A stretch of DNA of 64,000 bases, from positions 21,625,145-21,689,144 of the forward strand of contig JACMZG010001863.1 of assembly GCA_018340805.1 (NCBI GenBank), written 5' to 3'. This document shows positions 27,306 through 38,200 of the stretch, in pieces. The translations under genes were made by a program, and so were the position numbers. The notes under the pieces are model-generated. The model was not told the DNA's origin. It saw only the letters and a program-made list of their open reading frames with translations, and made no database searches. Every line of letters starts with the position of its first letter. Positions within the stretch are counted from its first letter, which is position 1. This stretch comes from Microvelia longipes (taxonomy: Eukaryota; Arthropoda; Insecta; Hemiptera; Veliidae).

Positions 27306-28289
27306 CTTTTTTAAGAATATTGTACATTTATTTTAATTTATCTGCTATTAACTTTTTAGTGTGTGTCGTTTTGGGAAGTTTTTATCCTAAAACTATTTGG
27401 CGCCATCGCTGAAGGCTATTACAACGCTGTGCATGGAAAACATGTAACACGATCTTTAGCTAATTGTTTTTCAGCTACTTATAAAAATGACAATTTTATT
27501 GTTTGTTTACTTTTACGAGTTATTTATCTTACGAATTTCACGACTGGAACTATTACTTAGTCTAGCTAATAGTTTTTTAAATAGTTTTTTTTTAATACGA
27601 CAACAATATTTCATCGATTTATTACTATGCAATGTCCAATATTTTAAAGATCAATATGAAACATGTTATTTAACTAAAATAGATAAAATTTTGGATAAAG
27701 ATCAAAAGATTGTTTAGAAATAATTGAGATCAGTACTTAAGTTGCCTAGGTTACTAAAATTATTTCTAACTTTAATTAATGTTAAATATTAATTATAAAT
27801 AAATGTAAAATAAATGAAATGTGTTTATTGTTCAATGATTACTTAGTTTAAGTTTTGAAACATAGTTTGTATTTTATAGTTTTTTTTAGTTTATATTTTA
27901 TTGTAAACATAGTTTATATTCTATTATAAACATAGTTTAATTTTTATTTATTGCTTTACATTTCATTGTACTTGTTAGTATTTCCTTTTAAAAATCAACA
28001 TAACTTTAGGAAATAGAGAAATAAAAAGGCTTGAGTTGTCATAAAGTATTATTAATAGTAGGATTTATAGCGTGTCGTCATGAATTCTTAGTGAAGACTT
28101 AGCATTAGGGCCAAGCTGTTCTTACTGTAGGTTTTCATGATCCTATAGTATACTGCTGTAGAGGGTTTAAGTTCATGACTGTCTATCAATTTTTCTACCC
28201 CTTGTCACTTTTCTATTAATCTTTTTTTTGGTTAAATAGTTTTTCGTGTAGAAGTTTTGTAAAAAAAAAAAAAAATATTAAGAAATTTT
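26581..28289. other. AT-rich stretch; (AT)n at 27219-27302
   Basis: A GC-richer patch at 26895-26915 reads GGTGGCGCTGGCGCCAAT. The stretch 27363-27717 has two overlapping open frames; the phrase around 27400 translates FGAIAEGYYNAVHGKH, but no family was identified. (AT)n occupies 27219-27302. No gene is supported. Confidence 0.35.
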
Positions 28290-28600
28290 AACTTTTCCAC
28301 ACCTACTAATTTTGGAAAAGTATTGTGCTCACCCAAAATACCCAAAACCGAGAATTGGCTATAATCATCCCGTTTAGGTATTTTTATGACGTCCTGAATG
28401 GTTTAAATTATGCTGTTACTCTTTGTCTCTGATGTACATAAATATCTTTTTATTAACGCTAGATAGATGATACTTGGCTCAAAAAACAGACTTACGGTCT
28501 AATTGTACTGCCCGAAAGATAAAATTTTTAGGCGACGTTAATTATTTTTTTGTCATCCATAATTTTTGAAAAATCGTGGAAAATTGAACCCTTGACTTAG
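28290..28600 (+). repeat. family I copy (proximal half)
   Basis: Starts with the hairpin end ACTTTTCCAC..TTGGAAAAGTATTGTG, then 'gacgtcctgaatgg', 'gtctctgatgtac' and 'cgacgttaattattttttt'. The distal boxes are absent. Confidence 0.55.
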
Positions 28601-29484
28601 CGAGCTTAGATTTGACGCAAATGTACCTCTAAATAGTAAATTTATCCACTACATTTCATCCGGATATCTGTAGCCTTCTTTAAAATATAATGACTTGTGA
28701 TCTTAAAAAAATTGGTGGACTCTCTAAGTCTTAAGTAAAAAAATAATTGGCGAGTATAATAAGTTCAGGGAATTTTAAATAGATAATGACGTTTGTGGGG
28801 CAGTTCTCTTGGAAAGGGGATAAGAAAGTAGGGCTTACAATCACTGGAGTATTTTTTCTGCCCTTCTTTTACTTCTTTTTACTCTTAATACTTAAAACAA
28901 TTAATGTTGAATTGTAAAATAATAAATGGCTTTCAATAAAATAGTATCTTATTTATTAAAAATATATTTACGAAGTTAAATTAAGTTTCTGTTTCTTAAA
29001 TTGGATAAAAATTTAATATACCCAATTGACGGGCGACGGCGAAGTTTTACTGAATTGAAGCAGACTATAGATCACGCAAGGGAAAAGGGTCTCAGCTGGA
29101 TTTTCTCTCAGGCTTATTTTTAATTTTCCTCATGGAATCCACTTTTCTCTAACCACCTTATACTCTATGGTCTTTGATACTATTCTTCATATTTACTAAA
29201 TTTTAGTTTATTTAAGACTAAATACTTACGTGTGTACGATGTAAGTATTGAGTACACAGTTTATGTTCTTAAGTTTTGTGAGACTATCAATTTTCTTTGA
29301 ATATTCTTTTTATAAAATACTCTCTTTTGTTTTATTTCGGAATTTAGTACTGATTTTATTTTTAATTTTTATTAAGTGTAAGAGTACTAAAGTTTTTTTT
29401 TTATTCTTAATTTATAACGGATTAGTATTTATTGTAGTAATTTTTCCTTCCCATATATGTTCTCCGTGTTTCAAATCATCGTGT
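28601..29484. other. non-coding stretch
   Basis: Nothing supported. The long frame beginning at 29248 is T-rich (Phe, Leu, Ile, Ser) low-complexity translation and runs into the inverted repeat that follows. Confidence 0.4.
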
Positions 29485-29610
29485 AAACGTATCGTGTTGA
29501 GCGTTCCCCTGCCAGAGTCATTCCTATTGAAAAGTAACTCCCGTAATATACGGGGACACCCTGCATTGATACAGGGCGTGCCAGGAGGAACTTAACGATA
29601 CGTATAAATG
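29485..29610. repeat. imperfect foldback, ~120 bp
   Basis: AAACGTATCGTGTTGAGCGT and its inverse ACTTAACGATACGTATAAA bound a GC-richer centre with two small hairpins (CCGTAATATACGG and CACCCTGCATTGATACAGGGCGTG). Small MITE-like element. Confidence 0.55.
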
Positions 29611-29689
29611 AATAAAAAAGCCATTTTCCTAAAAAAATAATTTTTGATTAAAGCTCCTACATGTTTTCAAACTAAGATTGATCATATTT

Positions 29690-29827
29690 TTAACAGTAGA
29701 CTCAAAAACTGCAATTTTTGATTTTTTTTAAAATTGATAAAAGATTAAGTAAAGTAAAGTAAGTAAAAGTAAAGTAAATAGGTAAAGTAGGCTTAATTTT
29801 GATATTAAGCCATATATAATATATATA

Positions 29828-29912
<85 letters not shown>

Positions 29913-30242
29913 ATATATATATATATATATGCAACTTTTCTTACATTTTCCCGTTTTATTGAAATATCTCAGTTAGTGTTTCTTAAATGCAATACTAATA
30001 TTTTGTTCCTCTAGTCAAAACCTGTAAAGCAACGTATTATTTATCAAGATTGAACGACTTTTAAAATATTTTAAGTTGAAAGTAAAAAGGGAGGATAAAT
30101 TTTGAAAATTTTAATTTACTATGGAAAAATCGCAGGTGGACAATGAAATAATTTTATGAAAAATAATTTTTTCAAAAATTCAAAATTAAGCTAATTTTAC
30201 TTTTCGTTTATTTTTCAAAATTGCAGTTTTTGAGTCAACCCT
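29690..30242. mobile_element. TIR-bounded AT-rich element
   Basis: GACTCAAAAACTGCAATTTT near 29699 is inverted at about 30213-30236 (AAATTGCAGTTTTTGAGTCA). The interior contains an (AT)n tract at 29811-29930 and no ORF. Confidence 0.6.
29811..29930. repeat. (AT)n tract
   Basis: Long run of AT dinucleotides with one 'tatacacacacca' interruption. The short frames across it are artefacts. Confidence 0.9.
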
Positions 30243-30273
30243 GTATATATATATATATATATATATACATACT

Positions 30274-30357
<84 letters not shown>
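30241..30357. repeat. (AT)n tract
   Basis: About 115 bases of AT dinucleotides beginning directly after CCCTGT at the end of the preceding TIR element, a frequent microsatellite-seeding position. Confidence 0.9.
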
Positions 30358-30358
<1 letters not shown>

Positions 30359-31454
30359 CCAGGTGGAACAAATGAAGGGAGGGAGGAAACTTCCCTTACA
30401 TAGTCCTAGACTTTCGACGGTCACAATGTATTTAGCCTGCAGACATTATATGTTGAAATTATTGATGTTCGGTTGCGTTAGTATAATAACATCATACATT
30501 TTCCTCAAACAATAGGTTTTGTAACATTAAACAACATGCATTACAAATCTCCATTCAATACTCAGTGGGCCAAAACACGTGACGCAGCTTGGGACCAAAG
30601 ATTCTTTTTTAAAATTGGGACCACTTCGCATTGCATTAAAATTATGATGAAAAAAATACTATAATGAGTATAATCTCACATTGTAAATATTAAACAATTA
30701 ACCTCAGTACGTTCAAATTATAAATTTAATGTTTTAAATATTCATATTTAATGTAGATAGGTGGGAAATTTTTAAAAATAGATTTTTTTTTATATTTTTA
30801 AAAGAGATCTTTTATTGTATTTTTAGTTTTTAAAACATTGTCTGATGTCTACTGTTTTTTGTTGCGGTTAAATGTTGTTTTTCACATCTGTTAGGCTAGA
30901 ATGTATTTCTTATGTTTTTTTTCTTTTTGTTTGATACTTTTCTAGATATTTAGGTTTGACAGATTAAAATTTTAATGCTTGACACCTTTTTGGATGTTTT
31001 CCATTGTGTGTTTTTAAATTTTAATAATACTTTTGTAGATATTATTGTTGAGAAAAAAAGTTTTTTAATACAAATAAAATATGTAACAACAAATCTTTCT
31101 TTTGTATGTAAAATTAATTTATATCCATTCAACTTGAAGAAAATATTTTATGTTTTTTGTAAAAATTCATAACATTATAATATTATATTATAACCTAGGT
31201 AACTACTGTTTTTGACATTATATCATTTAACTGAAATATTGCAGTGTTTTTAATTAATTCAATTTAGTTTTACTTGTTCACCTTTATTTCACTTTAGACG
31301 TTAATTATTATGTTTTTAATTTATTTAGTGTTGTATATTAAGGTATAATTATGCCAATATAAAACAATACATGTTTTCTAAAAAAATACTTCATATTGAG
31401 AAAACGTTAAAATAATAATAAAATGTTATTTATTTATTAATTAATTTATATTTT
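30358..31454. other. AT-rich non-coding
   Basis: No gene, hairpin or family landmark recognised. Confidence 0.4.
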
Positions 31455-31525
31455 CTGTTAAAGTTAATGTAACAGTAAAAGTTAAAGTTAATTGTTAAAG
31501 TTAATTGTTAAAGTTAATTGTTAAA
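31455..31525. repeat. short tandem repeat GTTAAAGTTAATT
   Basis: Four copies of a 13-14 base unit around AAAGTTAATTGTT. Confidence 0.85.
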
Positions 31526-31919
31526 TGTAAACTTGTTTAAAGTTGACTGCCTAAAATGGATTTTTGTCGGTAACTCTATTAAAATTGTCACTACTGTTTT
31601 GCTGAGGTTTACTTACAAAAATAATAAGCATTTATTTTATAGCTAGGAAGTGTAAAAAAATTTGCGTTGTCTTAAACAAGGGTTAATATAATGGGCGAAT
31701 CAATGTCCAAATTAAAATTTTTCCCTACAAATTGGGGGGGGAGGGCTTCCCACATAGTTGTTGGTCTGCAGCATTTTGTCGTATTAGTAGTTTCGTAAAT
31801 GCCATACTACAACGAGATAAGTAATATTCCAAATGTACTAGTCGATAGACGTAATTTGTTCCAATAAAGTTATGAAGCATATTTTTAAATATGTTAATAA
31901 AATTGGAACTAACGCTGAT

Positions 31920-32510
31920 AATGAAGTTTGACTTCGAATATGTGCTTTACGCTTAGAATAATACTGTATATAGAAGGAGCACAGGACCGCAAACGCGATG
32001 TAATTCCACTGATAACACGGAAGCCGGTTGACTGGTGCAACTAAGTAATGCTGCCAACCTGACAACAAAACATTATTTTAAATATTTGTCATAAATATCT
32101 ATTAATGAAGAAAGATCATAAAGGACAAATATAATAACTTAAAACACCTGCTGAGTATTTAATAAAACTGGTCTTAGATGGCAAAAGGGTGGCGGAAGGC
32201 AAGAATCTACATTTAGTTGACGAGGACTACTTTTTATATATAATTTTAATAAATACGTTAAACTACAATTTAAAATGCTTTAAATATTGTAATGCACCGA
32301 TGTTTATATTAGTATTTTATGAATAATCAATCATTAATTAATAATAGAACATAATAATTCAGCAACCGGAAGTATTGCCAACTTTTTTTTAGAAAATTGT
32401 ATATTGTTAGGGTGGCAGCATTACTTAGGTGCACCGCCTTTCGTGTTATCAGTAGTGCTCCTTCTATATATATTATTATTCTAAGGCTTTACGTAAGCAA
32501 TATACATGGA
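31920..32510. repeat. inverted pair of a dispersed repeat
   Basis: The boxes GCTTTACGCTTAGAATAATA, GAAGGAGCAC, CTGATAACACGG and AGTAATGCTGCCAACCT at 31940-32060 recur inverted at 32390-32510. Arms differ by small insertions, so they may be independent insertions of one family. Confidence 0.6.
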
Positions 32511-32674
32511 ATAAATTTCTGTCTAAATAAGATAATTTTTCGAGTTTTTATGACTTTTTGAATTCTTGGTGAGTCATTATTAAAAATTACAATTTCATTC
32601 ACATTTTGTAATCAATAGGGTTCTGGAAATTTAGGAGATCAATATGTGTGCCAAGTTTTATTATGAATACAAAC

Positions 32675-32981
32675 AATTCTGGCGCGGAGTTCCGCAAGCC
32701 GGGCTGATTTTCTTTAAAATGGACGCTTCCTTGCTTATCAACCTAATTTTTACTTAATTTTACGGTATATATTTAATAACCTTCAGCAGTAGCGTCGCAA
32801 CTTTGCTACTTTTTAGAGCATTTTCTTTGAAAATTCGAAAAAAAATTATATAAGTTGTGACGCTACTACTCAAATTATTAAATATATTCCGAAAATTTAA
32901 GCAAAATTTGGACTGATAAGCAAGAAAGCGTTGATTTCTAAGAACATCGCCCGGCTTGCGTGGACCTCCGTTCCAGAATTA
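32675..32981. mobile_element. 307-bp foldback MITE
   Basis: Arms of about 140 bases, with ends AATTCTGG / CCAGAATT. Both carry the GCAAGCCGGGC box, TTGCTTATCA and TAGTAGCGTC or its variant. A single-arm relative lies at 43.48-43.63 kb. No ORF. Confidence 0.8.
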
Positions 32982-33212
32982 TTTTGCATTTATAAACTTA
33001 AATACTGTATAAAAGACGATGAGAAATAAGCCGGGTACCAAGATTCGTTAAAAGTGTTCAGAAGTTAGTCTAGGAAGATATGCAGATCTTGTAAGAGCCA
33101 TATTTATAGATTATCCGCATTAATGTTGTAGATTGGGGTTGTCTTGACAACCCCTATCTAAATTATTAGACCGAGTACATTCTTATTATTCATTAAATAC
33201 TACACAGTATAC
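32982..33212. other. non-coding with a small hairpin
   Basis: GATTGGGGTTGTC..GACAACCCCTATC at about 33131-33158 is a short perfect hairpin. Nothing else seen. Confidence 0.45.
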
Positions 33213-33623
33213 AGTCTATCGTTTAGTTTAAAAATCTCGGTAGGTCAGTTTAGACAGCAATGATTCTTAAGAAAAAAAAATCCCTCCAAGAAGGGAGCGG
33301 GAAAAAACTATGTAAACAAATCAGGTTATTTCACCCGTATTTTCTTGGCAATGTTTTTTTACGTTTCTTTTGTTTAGTTTTATTTTAAAATATCATTTTT
33401 AAGATTAATTTGAATATAGTTTTCAAAACGATGTAAACAAAAGAAGAACCACAAACAAAGTGAACTCGTGATTGTTGGGAAGAAAGTTTTTTCCCTACAG
33501 CGGTTATTGTGGTAGGAATTTTTTTTCTCTTTTTAAGTGAGAGGTTGGCAGCGGCTTCTCTGACTGGTTAATCCCCAAAATACTTATGACCTTGGGGATT
33601 TTTAAACTAAACAATAGACTTTA
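33213..33623. mobile_element. ~410-bp element with ~27-bp TIRs
   Basis: GTCTATCGTTTAGTTTAAAA at the left returns inverted as TTTTAAACTAAACAATAGAC at the right, one mismatch. The right end has an added AATCCCCA..TGGGGATT hairpin. Confidence 0.6.
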
Positions 33624-33989
33624 ATTATTAGATTGGGTTTTTCACGACACATACAATAATCCGGATAATCAGTAAATAACACTCTGCAGCTCATAAAATA
33701 TTATAAAGTGGAATATAGTGGAATGGTTATGTGGAGTCACAAACTTGCTTAGCTTTGTAAAAAATAGCTCTATAAAAGTGCGAGGTAGAGGTAGCCGAAA
33801 CATTTTAGATGAAGACTTACTAAGCTCATTAGAAATTAACATTTAGCGTTTTAGATCCAAGTTTTTGCTTATAGTGTTATTAGTACCAGAAATGTGTTTA
33901 CATATTGATATTTAAAATTTATTAATATCATCTTGGTCAAGCGATCTGTTTTAAGAAACTAAGCATTACGTTCTTTAAGAAGATTTTTA

Positions 33990-34215
33990 GAGTGCGATGG
34001 AATATAGGTCAGACGGCATTAGATCAATACGCTTAGGCCTAATTCAAAGCCAGGGGAGTCTACTGCGACTGTGGATGGGTTGTGAAGATTGTAAACCCAG
34101 GCAGGCTAGCGGGGAGGCTATGCTTACAGGGAGGGGGCTTGGCTCCTTTGGAGGGGTAGGTGAGCAACCCGGGGAGACAAACCCTTTACTGCGTCTCGTC
34201 CTTTACAGCAGCTTT
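33990..34215 (+). other. GC-rich island, unidentified
   Basis: About 220 bases with markedly higher GC than the surroundings (AGGCTAGCGGGGAGGCTATG, GGGAGGGGGCTTGGCTCC) and one 75-codon frame across it. No family recognised. It could be a 5' UTR, a CpG-like exon or an inserted fragment. Confidence 0.4.
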
Positions 34216-34324
34216 TCACTATAACATATTTCCCAAATTTACTCTTTCCTTTTGTTCTTGAAACTTAGTTCGTAATATCAATAGATCTCAATTAATATTT
34301 TATTTTTCTCTGACATATAAATAA

Positions 34325-34329
<5 letters not shown>

Positions 34330-34366
<37 letters not shown>
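34330..34366. repeat. (AT)n and (TTTA)n tract
   Basis: AT run bordered on both sides by TAAATAAATA and its inverse, making a perfect palindrome of about 60 bases. Confidence 0.85.
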
Positions 34367-34370
<4 letters not shown>

Positions 34371-34389
34371 TTATTTATTTATTTAACAC

Positions 34390-34583
34390 AATGCTCTAGA
34401 AAACTGAACAGGTTCAGTTTTTGTAGAGGTAGAGCATTGGGTTTCTATCCATGATGTCCTTCATCCCTGAAGATGCCTCCCACAGTGGAAGCGAAACGTC
34501 GGATTCTTCATCTACATTGACGCGGTCACCACCGGAAGACCTAAATCTTATATATACATTAAGCCTACGCAGTTATTATATAT

Positions 34584-34617
<34 letters not shown>

Positions 34618-34622
34618 ATATT

Positions 34623-34667
<45 letters not shown>

Positions 34668-34680
34668 CTGCGTAGGCTTA
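34390..34680 (+). mobile_element. Penelope-like terminal sequence, fourth copy
   Basis: Shares with 17.44-17.95 kb the CTCTAGAAAACTGAA palindrome, 'ccatgatgtccttcatcc', then CTGAAGA-hairpin-GAAAC at 34467-34496, 'cattgacgcggtcaccacc' and 'gaagacctaaatctt'. This copy has the most complete core, CGAAACGTCGG. It runs into an (AT)n tract at 34572-34665, bounded by AAGCCTACGCAGTTA and its inverse. Confidence 0.65.
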
Positions 34681-35269
34681 AATAAGACAAAATTCCACTA
34701 GGCTTTAAGACTAAATAATATTGTAAAAACATTGGTCAGTCTTTCTTCTTATAACTAATAAATCAATTGGAACAAAGCAAATTAAACATTAATTAACATA
34801 CCGTTCTCGTTTTTTAATGAATGGCAATAATTTTTTTAAAAAAATTGTGTTCTTTTATATCGTGTTGTAATAAATTATAAATGATGCACACATTTATAAA
34901 AACATTAATTTTATAATTTAAAGCAATTCTGAGAATTTCTCCTGTATTTCCCAGATTGTCATAAAATAATCATGTTTTCATTTAACTGTGCGATAAAGTA
35001 GACGGTTATTTTTTATTTTTTATGTTATTATTTATGGTTATTCCAAATCAAATATGAAGTTTCCTCAATTCAGCTCCGGCTTGTTCCAAAACCAAAATAT
35101 AAAAATAGGCTAAAATATATATTTTTTTAATTGATAGGCACTTAGGTTTAATTTTTAAGTTTAACATGATAATCTGTTGTTTTTGAATTGTGATATAGGA
35201 AAGCTTTCATGTCTTGCAGCTTATTTGAATTATTGTGTTTGGATTTCTATTTATGAGGTGCATTAAATA
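34681..35269. other. AT-rich non-coding
   Basis: Nothing recognised. Confidence 0.4.
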
Positions 35270-38200
35270 GCGCGGAACCTTTAAGACACGACTCATCTCA
35301 TATTATGTCTGAGAGCGGTGTGTGTCGCAAGACCTCTCTCTCATTTGCTGATGTGTCTGCCGCATATATTCGCAATCTTCTCTTCTCACTAATTCTTTTT
35401 TGAAGTGTGCTCGTGATGCAAGCCTTCTTCTTACTTAGATTTCTATTATCTGTGATACCATATATGCATACGTCTTTGAGATTCCTGATTGTGTGTGTTC
35501 ATTTTATTTGCAACTTCTCGATAGTTGATTTCTTCAATTATACTTTTGATGTTTAGACCAAAATAATAAGTTGCAAACCCTTTTAACAGATGTCCTTTCG
35601 AATATAAAAAAGAATTCTGTAAAATCTAATCGTGTCTACTTAGTATGAAATTTTCAACAAAGTGTAGACAAATGATTACACAGATTTGATATTACGCTCC
35701 AGTGCTATTCACTCATTGTGTATGTTGTAGAAATGTTTTGAGTCTAGGAGACTTTTGATACAACCTATATAGACGCAAATGATATACATATGTCTCTACG
35801 TAATTTAACAAAAGTTGTAATTTCATAATTATTATTTAACTAGAATATTGTCTCAGCTTCTCAACTATTATCATCGATGGTTATTAGAAGGTTAGATTGT
35901 TTTTCTTACGATAAGTAATAGTATATTGTTGGTTGTATGGGTTTTTTTTGAATTCAATTATTGTATCATTTTTGTCATGTGGCTTGAGATCTACGCATTT
36001 GCCTGTTTTAATCATCCTTAGTAACAGAGAGACATCGTATAGTAGATTCATTTAATATATGTTTTGTTGCTGTTATTTCCTCTCAATTGATATAGACTCG
36101 CTTGTGACATCTATTATTAATATATTCTACGATAATAAGTAACAGTAATATATTCGATTGAACTGAGCTCTGGGCTCAATATCGCTCTTAGACGATAGAT
36201 CCCTCCCTTTGGACGTGGTGAGTTATGCTTTGTCGAGTCTCTTGGATGATGGAAGTTCTAGTTCATGATGCCTCGCCAGATTATTTAAGGTCATACGGGT
36301 GATTATTCACGTATACATTCCTGATTTTATTCTCTCTAGTGCTTTTTCTTTCTTTGCGAAAAAAAGTTTTTATCGCAGACAAACTCAGACTTGTAAAATT
36401 AACTTAATTGTACCTAAAACTATTGGTCCTAAACAGATAAACTCTGAAATTATAAGAGAACGCTGTAAGCAATTGTTTGTAAATAGAGATAGACATAAAA
36501 ATATTTGATATTCCAAGGGAAAGAACAACTAAAGACCCAAAGGACATAGAATTAATATAAAAAAGTACAAGATTCAAATAATCTAAAAGCATAAAAACAC
36601 AAAGAATGAGAGAAGTTATAGCGTGACCAGACAACAACAACACAGAAAAAGGACAGATCAGACATACAAGACTGAAAATAAAACGAGTAATAAGATAGAG
36701 TCCTAAAAAAACAATCATAAAAATGAGATAATATTCAAGATTAGAAATCATACGGAAGTATAAAACTATTTTAGAGGTGAAACCATTACTTAATTCCATC
36801 TATAATAACTTACATGTATTAAAGAAGAGATGATGGATTAATAATAGAATAATATAATTTTGACATATGGTTAATAGAAGTGCATAATTGACATTAATCT
36901 CTCAATACCATGGTTATACTTATAGCTATAATATTATAAGAAATATATATGAATTTATTAGAATTAGCTGCCTGCTAATAAATATGCACAGTCATTGATG
37001 TTTTGATTACGCTTGGCTTCAAGCCTCGGTGTTATCCTATGATAGGCCTATATCTTAAGATATGATAGCTATCATATGTAAATCATTTAAACTTGCTATT
37101 TATACTATAGACATCTTTAGTGTCATATATACTCTATACGAATGACATTGCATAGTATCTGTTTTTCTCTAATAATAGTAATAAATATTGTATAGTATAT
37201 AATCTCAGTGAAAAATTATAAGCCTCAGATTATGAGTGTAGAATATAATATGGCTCTAAGTGTAAACCTTTACGATATATAATAATATAATAATAAGTTA
37301 ACTCCTATGATTTTAGTTTAATATAGTCAAGTATATATCTATAGGTTATATTAATAAAGTAATCATGACTACTGATCGATATGCTGTTGGTTTTTGTATT
37401 TGGATCATTAAACGTTATGAGCATTAGTGAGCGTTGGTTAGTGCATTTATGGTAGTATGAACCGGTGAAATAATATTGATGAAGCTCGTGATATGTATTG
37501 TAGTTATTAACTTATTGCTGTGAGGACAAGTGTATGTGCTCAAATGCGAAGTACTAGTTATGGTTAGATATGTATATTTAGTGAGATCATTCTCGCTCAA
37601 ATACAGAACCTCTCGCTCACCTTTGATTGTGCAATTTGAGAAATATAGCGCTCTCCATTGCTAACTCGATTTTATTTAAACTTGATGACACCTCGTCGTT
37701 GGGTTTAATTGCATTTATTATAAGAGTCTATGACTATTTTTGTGTGCTTTGTACTGATACTGTGATTAAATGTATTACTTTTAACCTTTTATTAGAGAGA
37801 ATAAGCAGCACTTAATTCATCATGGCGCTGCGTCTTATAGCTATCTGAAGCTGTGTTGGTTTGCATAGTGCTAGCTGATAATTTCGTGTTGTCATGATCG
37901 CTTATTCTCATTTTGGCTTTTATTAATTACAATAAACGCAGTATGTAATTAGGTCTATTAACATTATGATAACTGTCATGTCTACTAATTATATGAGTGT
38001 ACCTCGACCATCCATAGCTAGTGCTTGATATGTTGAGTTCCTGGTGTGTCATGTGTGTGTACTAGTCTCCTATCTGCTTTTGTCTGATCTTCTGGTCTAT
38101 TTCACAAGTACTCTTGATATAGATTTAAATGTTTAAATTTGTCTTTATAGGTATATTTCATAGCTTCACATATAACATGCGACTTATACGTAGGATTGGA

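Noticed and set aside
27363..27560. Frame with FGAIAEGYYNAVHGKH, considered as an exon of a mitochondrial ATP synthase subunit
   Set aside because: Similarity is limited to a few residues, the frame does not start with ATG, and the rest does not match any subunit I know.
30221..30403. Ile-Tyr repeat frames over (AT)n tracts here and at 17.3-17.8, 29.7, 34.5 and 50.1 kb
   Set aside because: Simple translation of AT dinucleotide runs.
36404..36799. 131-codon frame as a multi-pass membrane protein
   Set aside because: Strong purine bias of the opposite strand makes any such frame hydrophobic. No promoter, conservation or partner gene is visible. Kept only as a very low-confidence entry.
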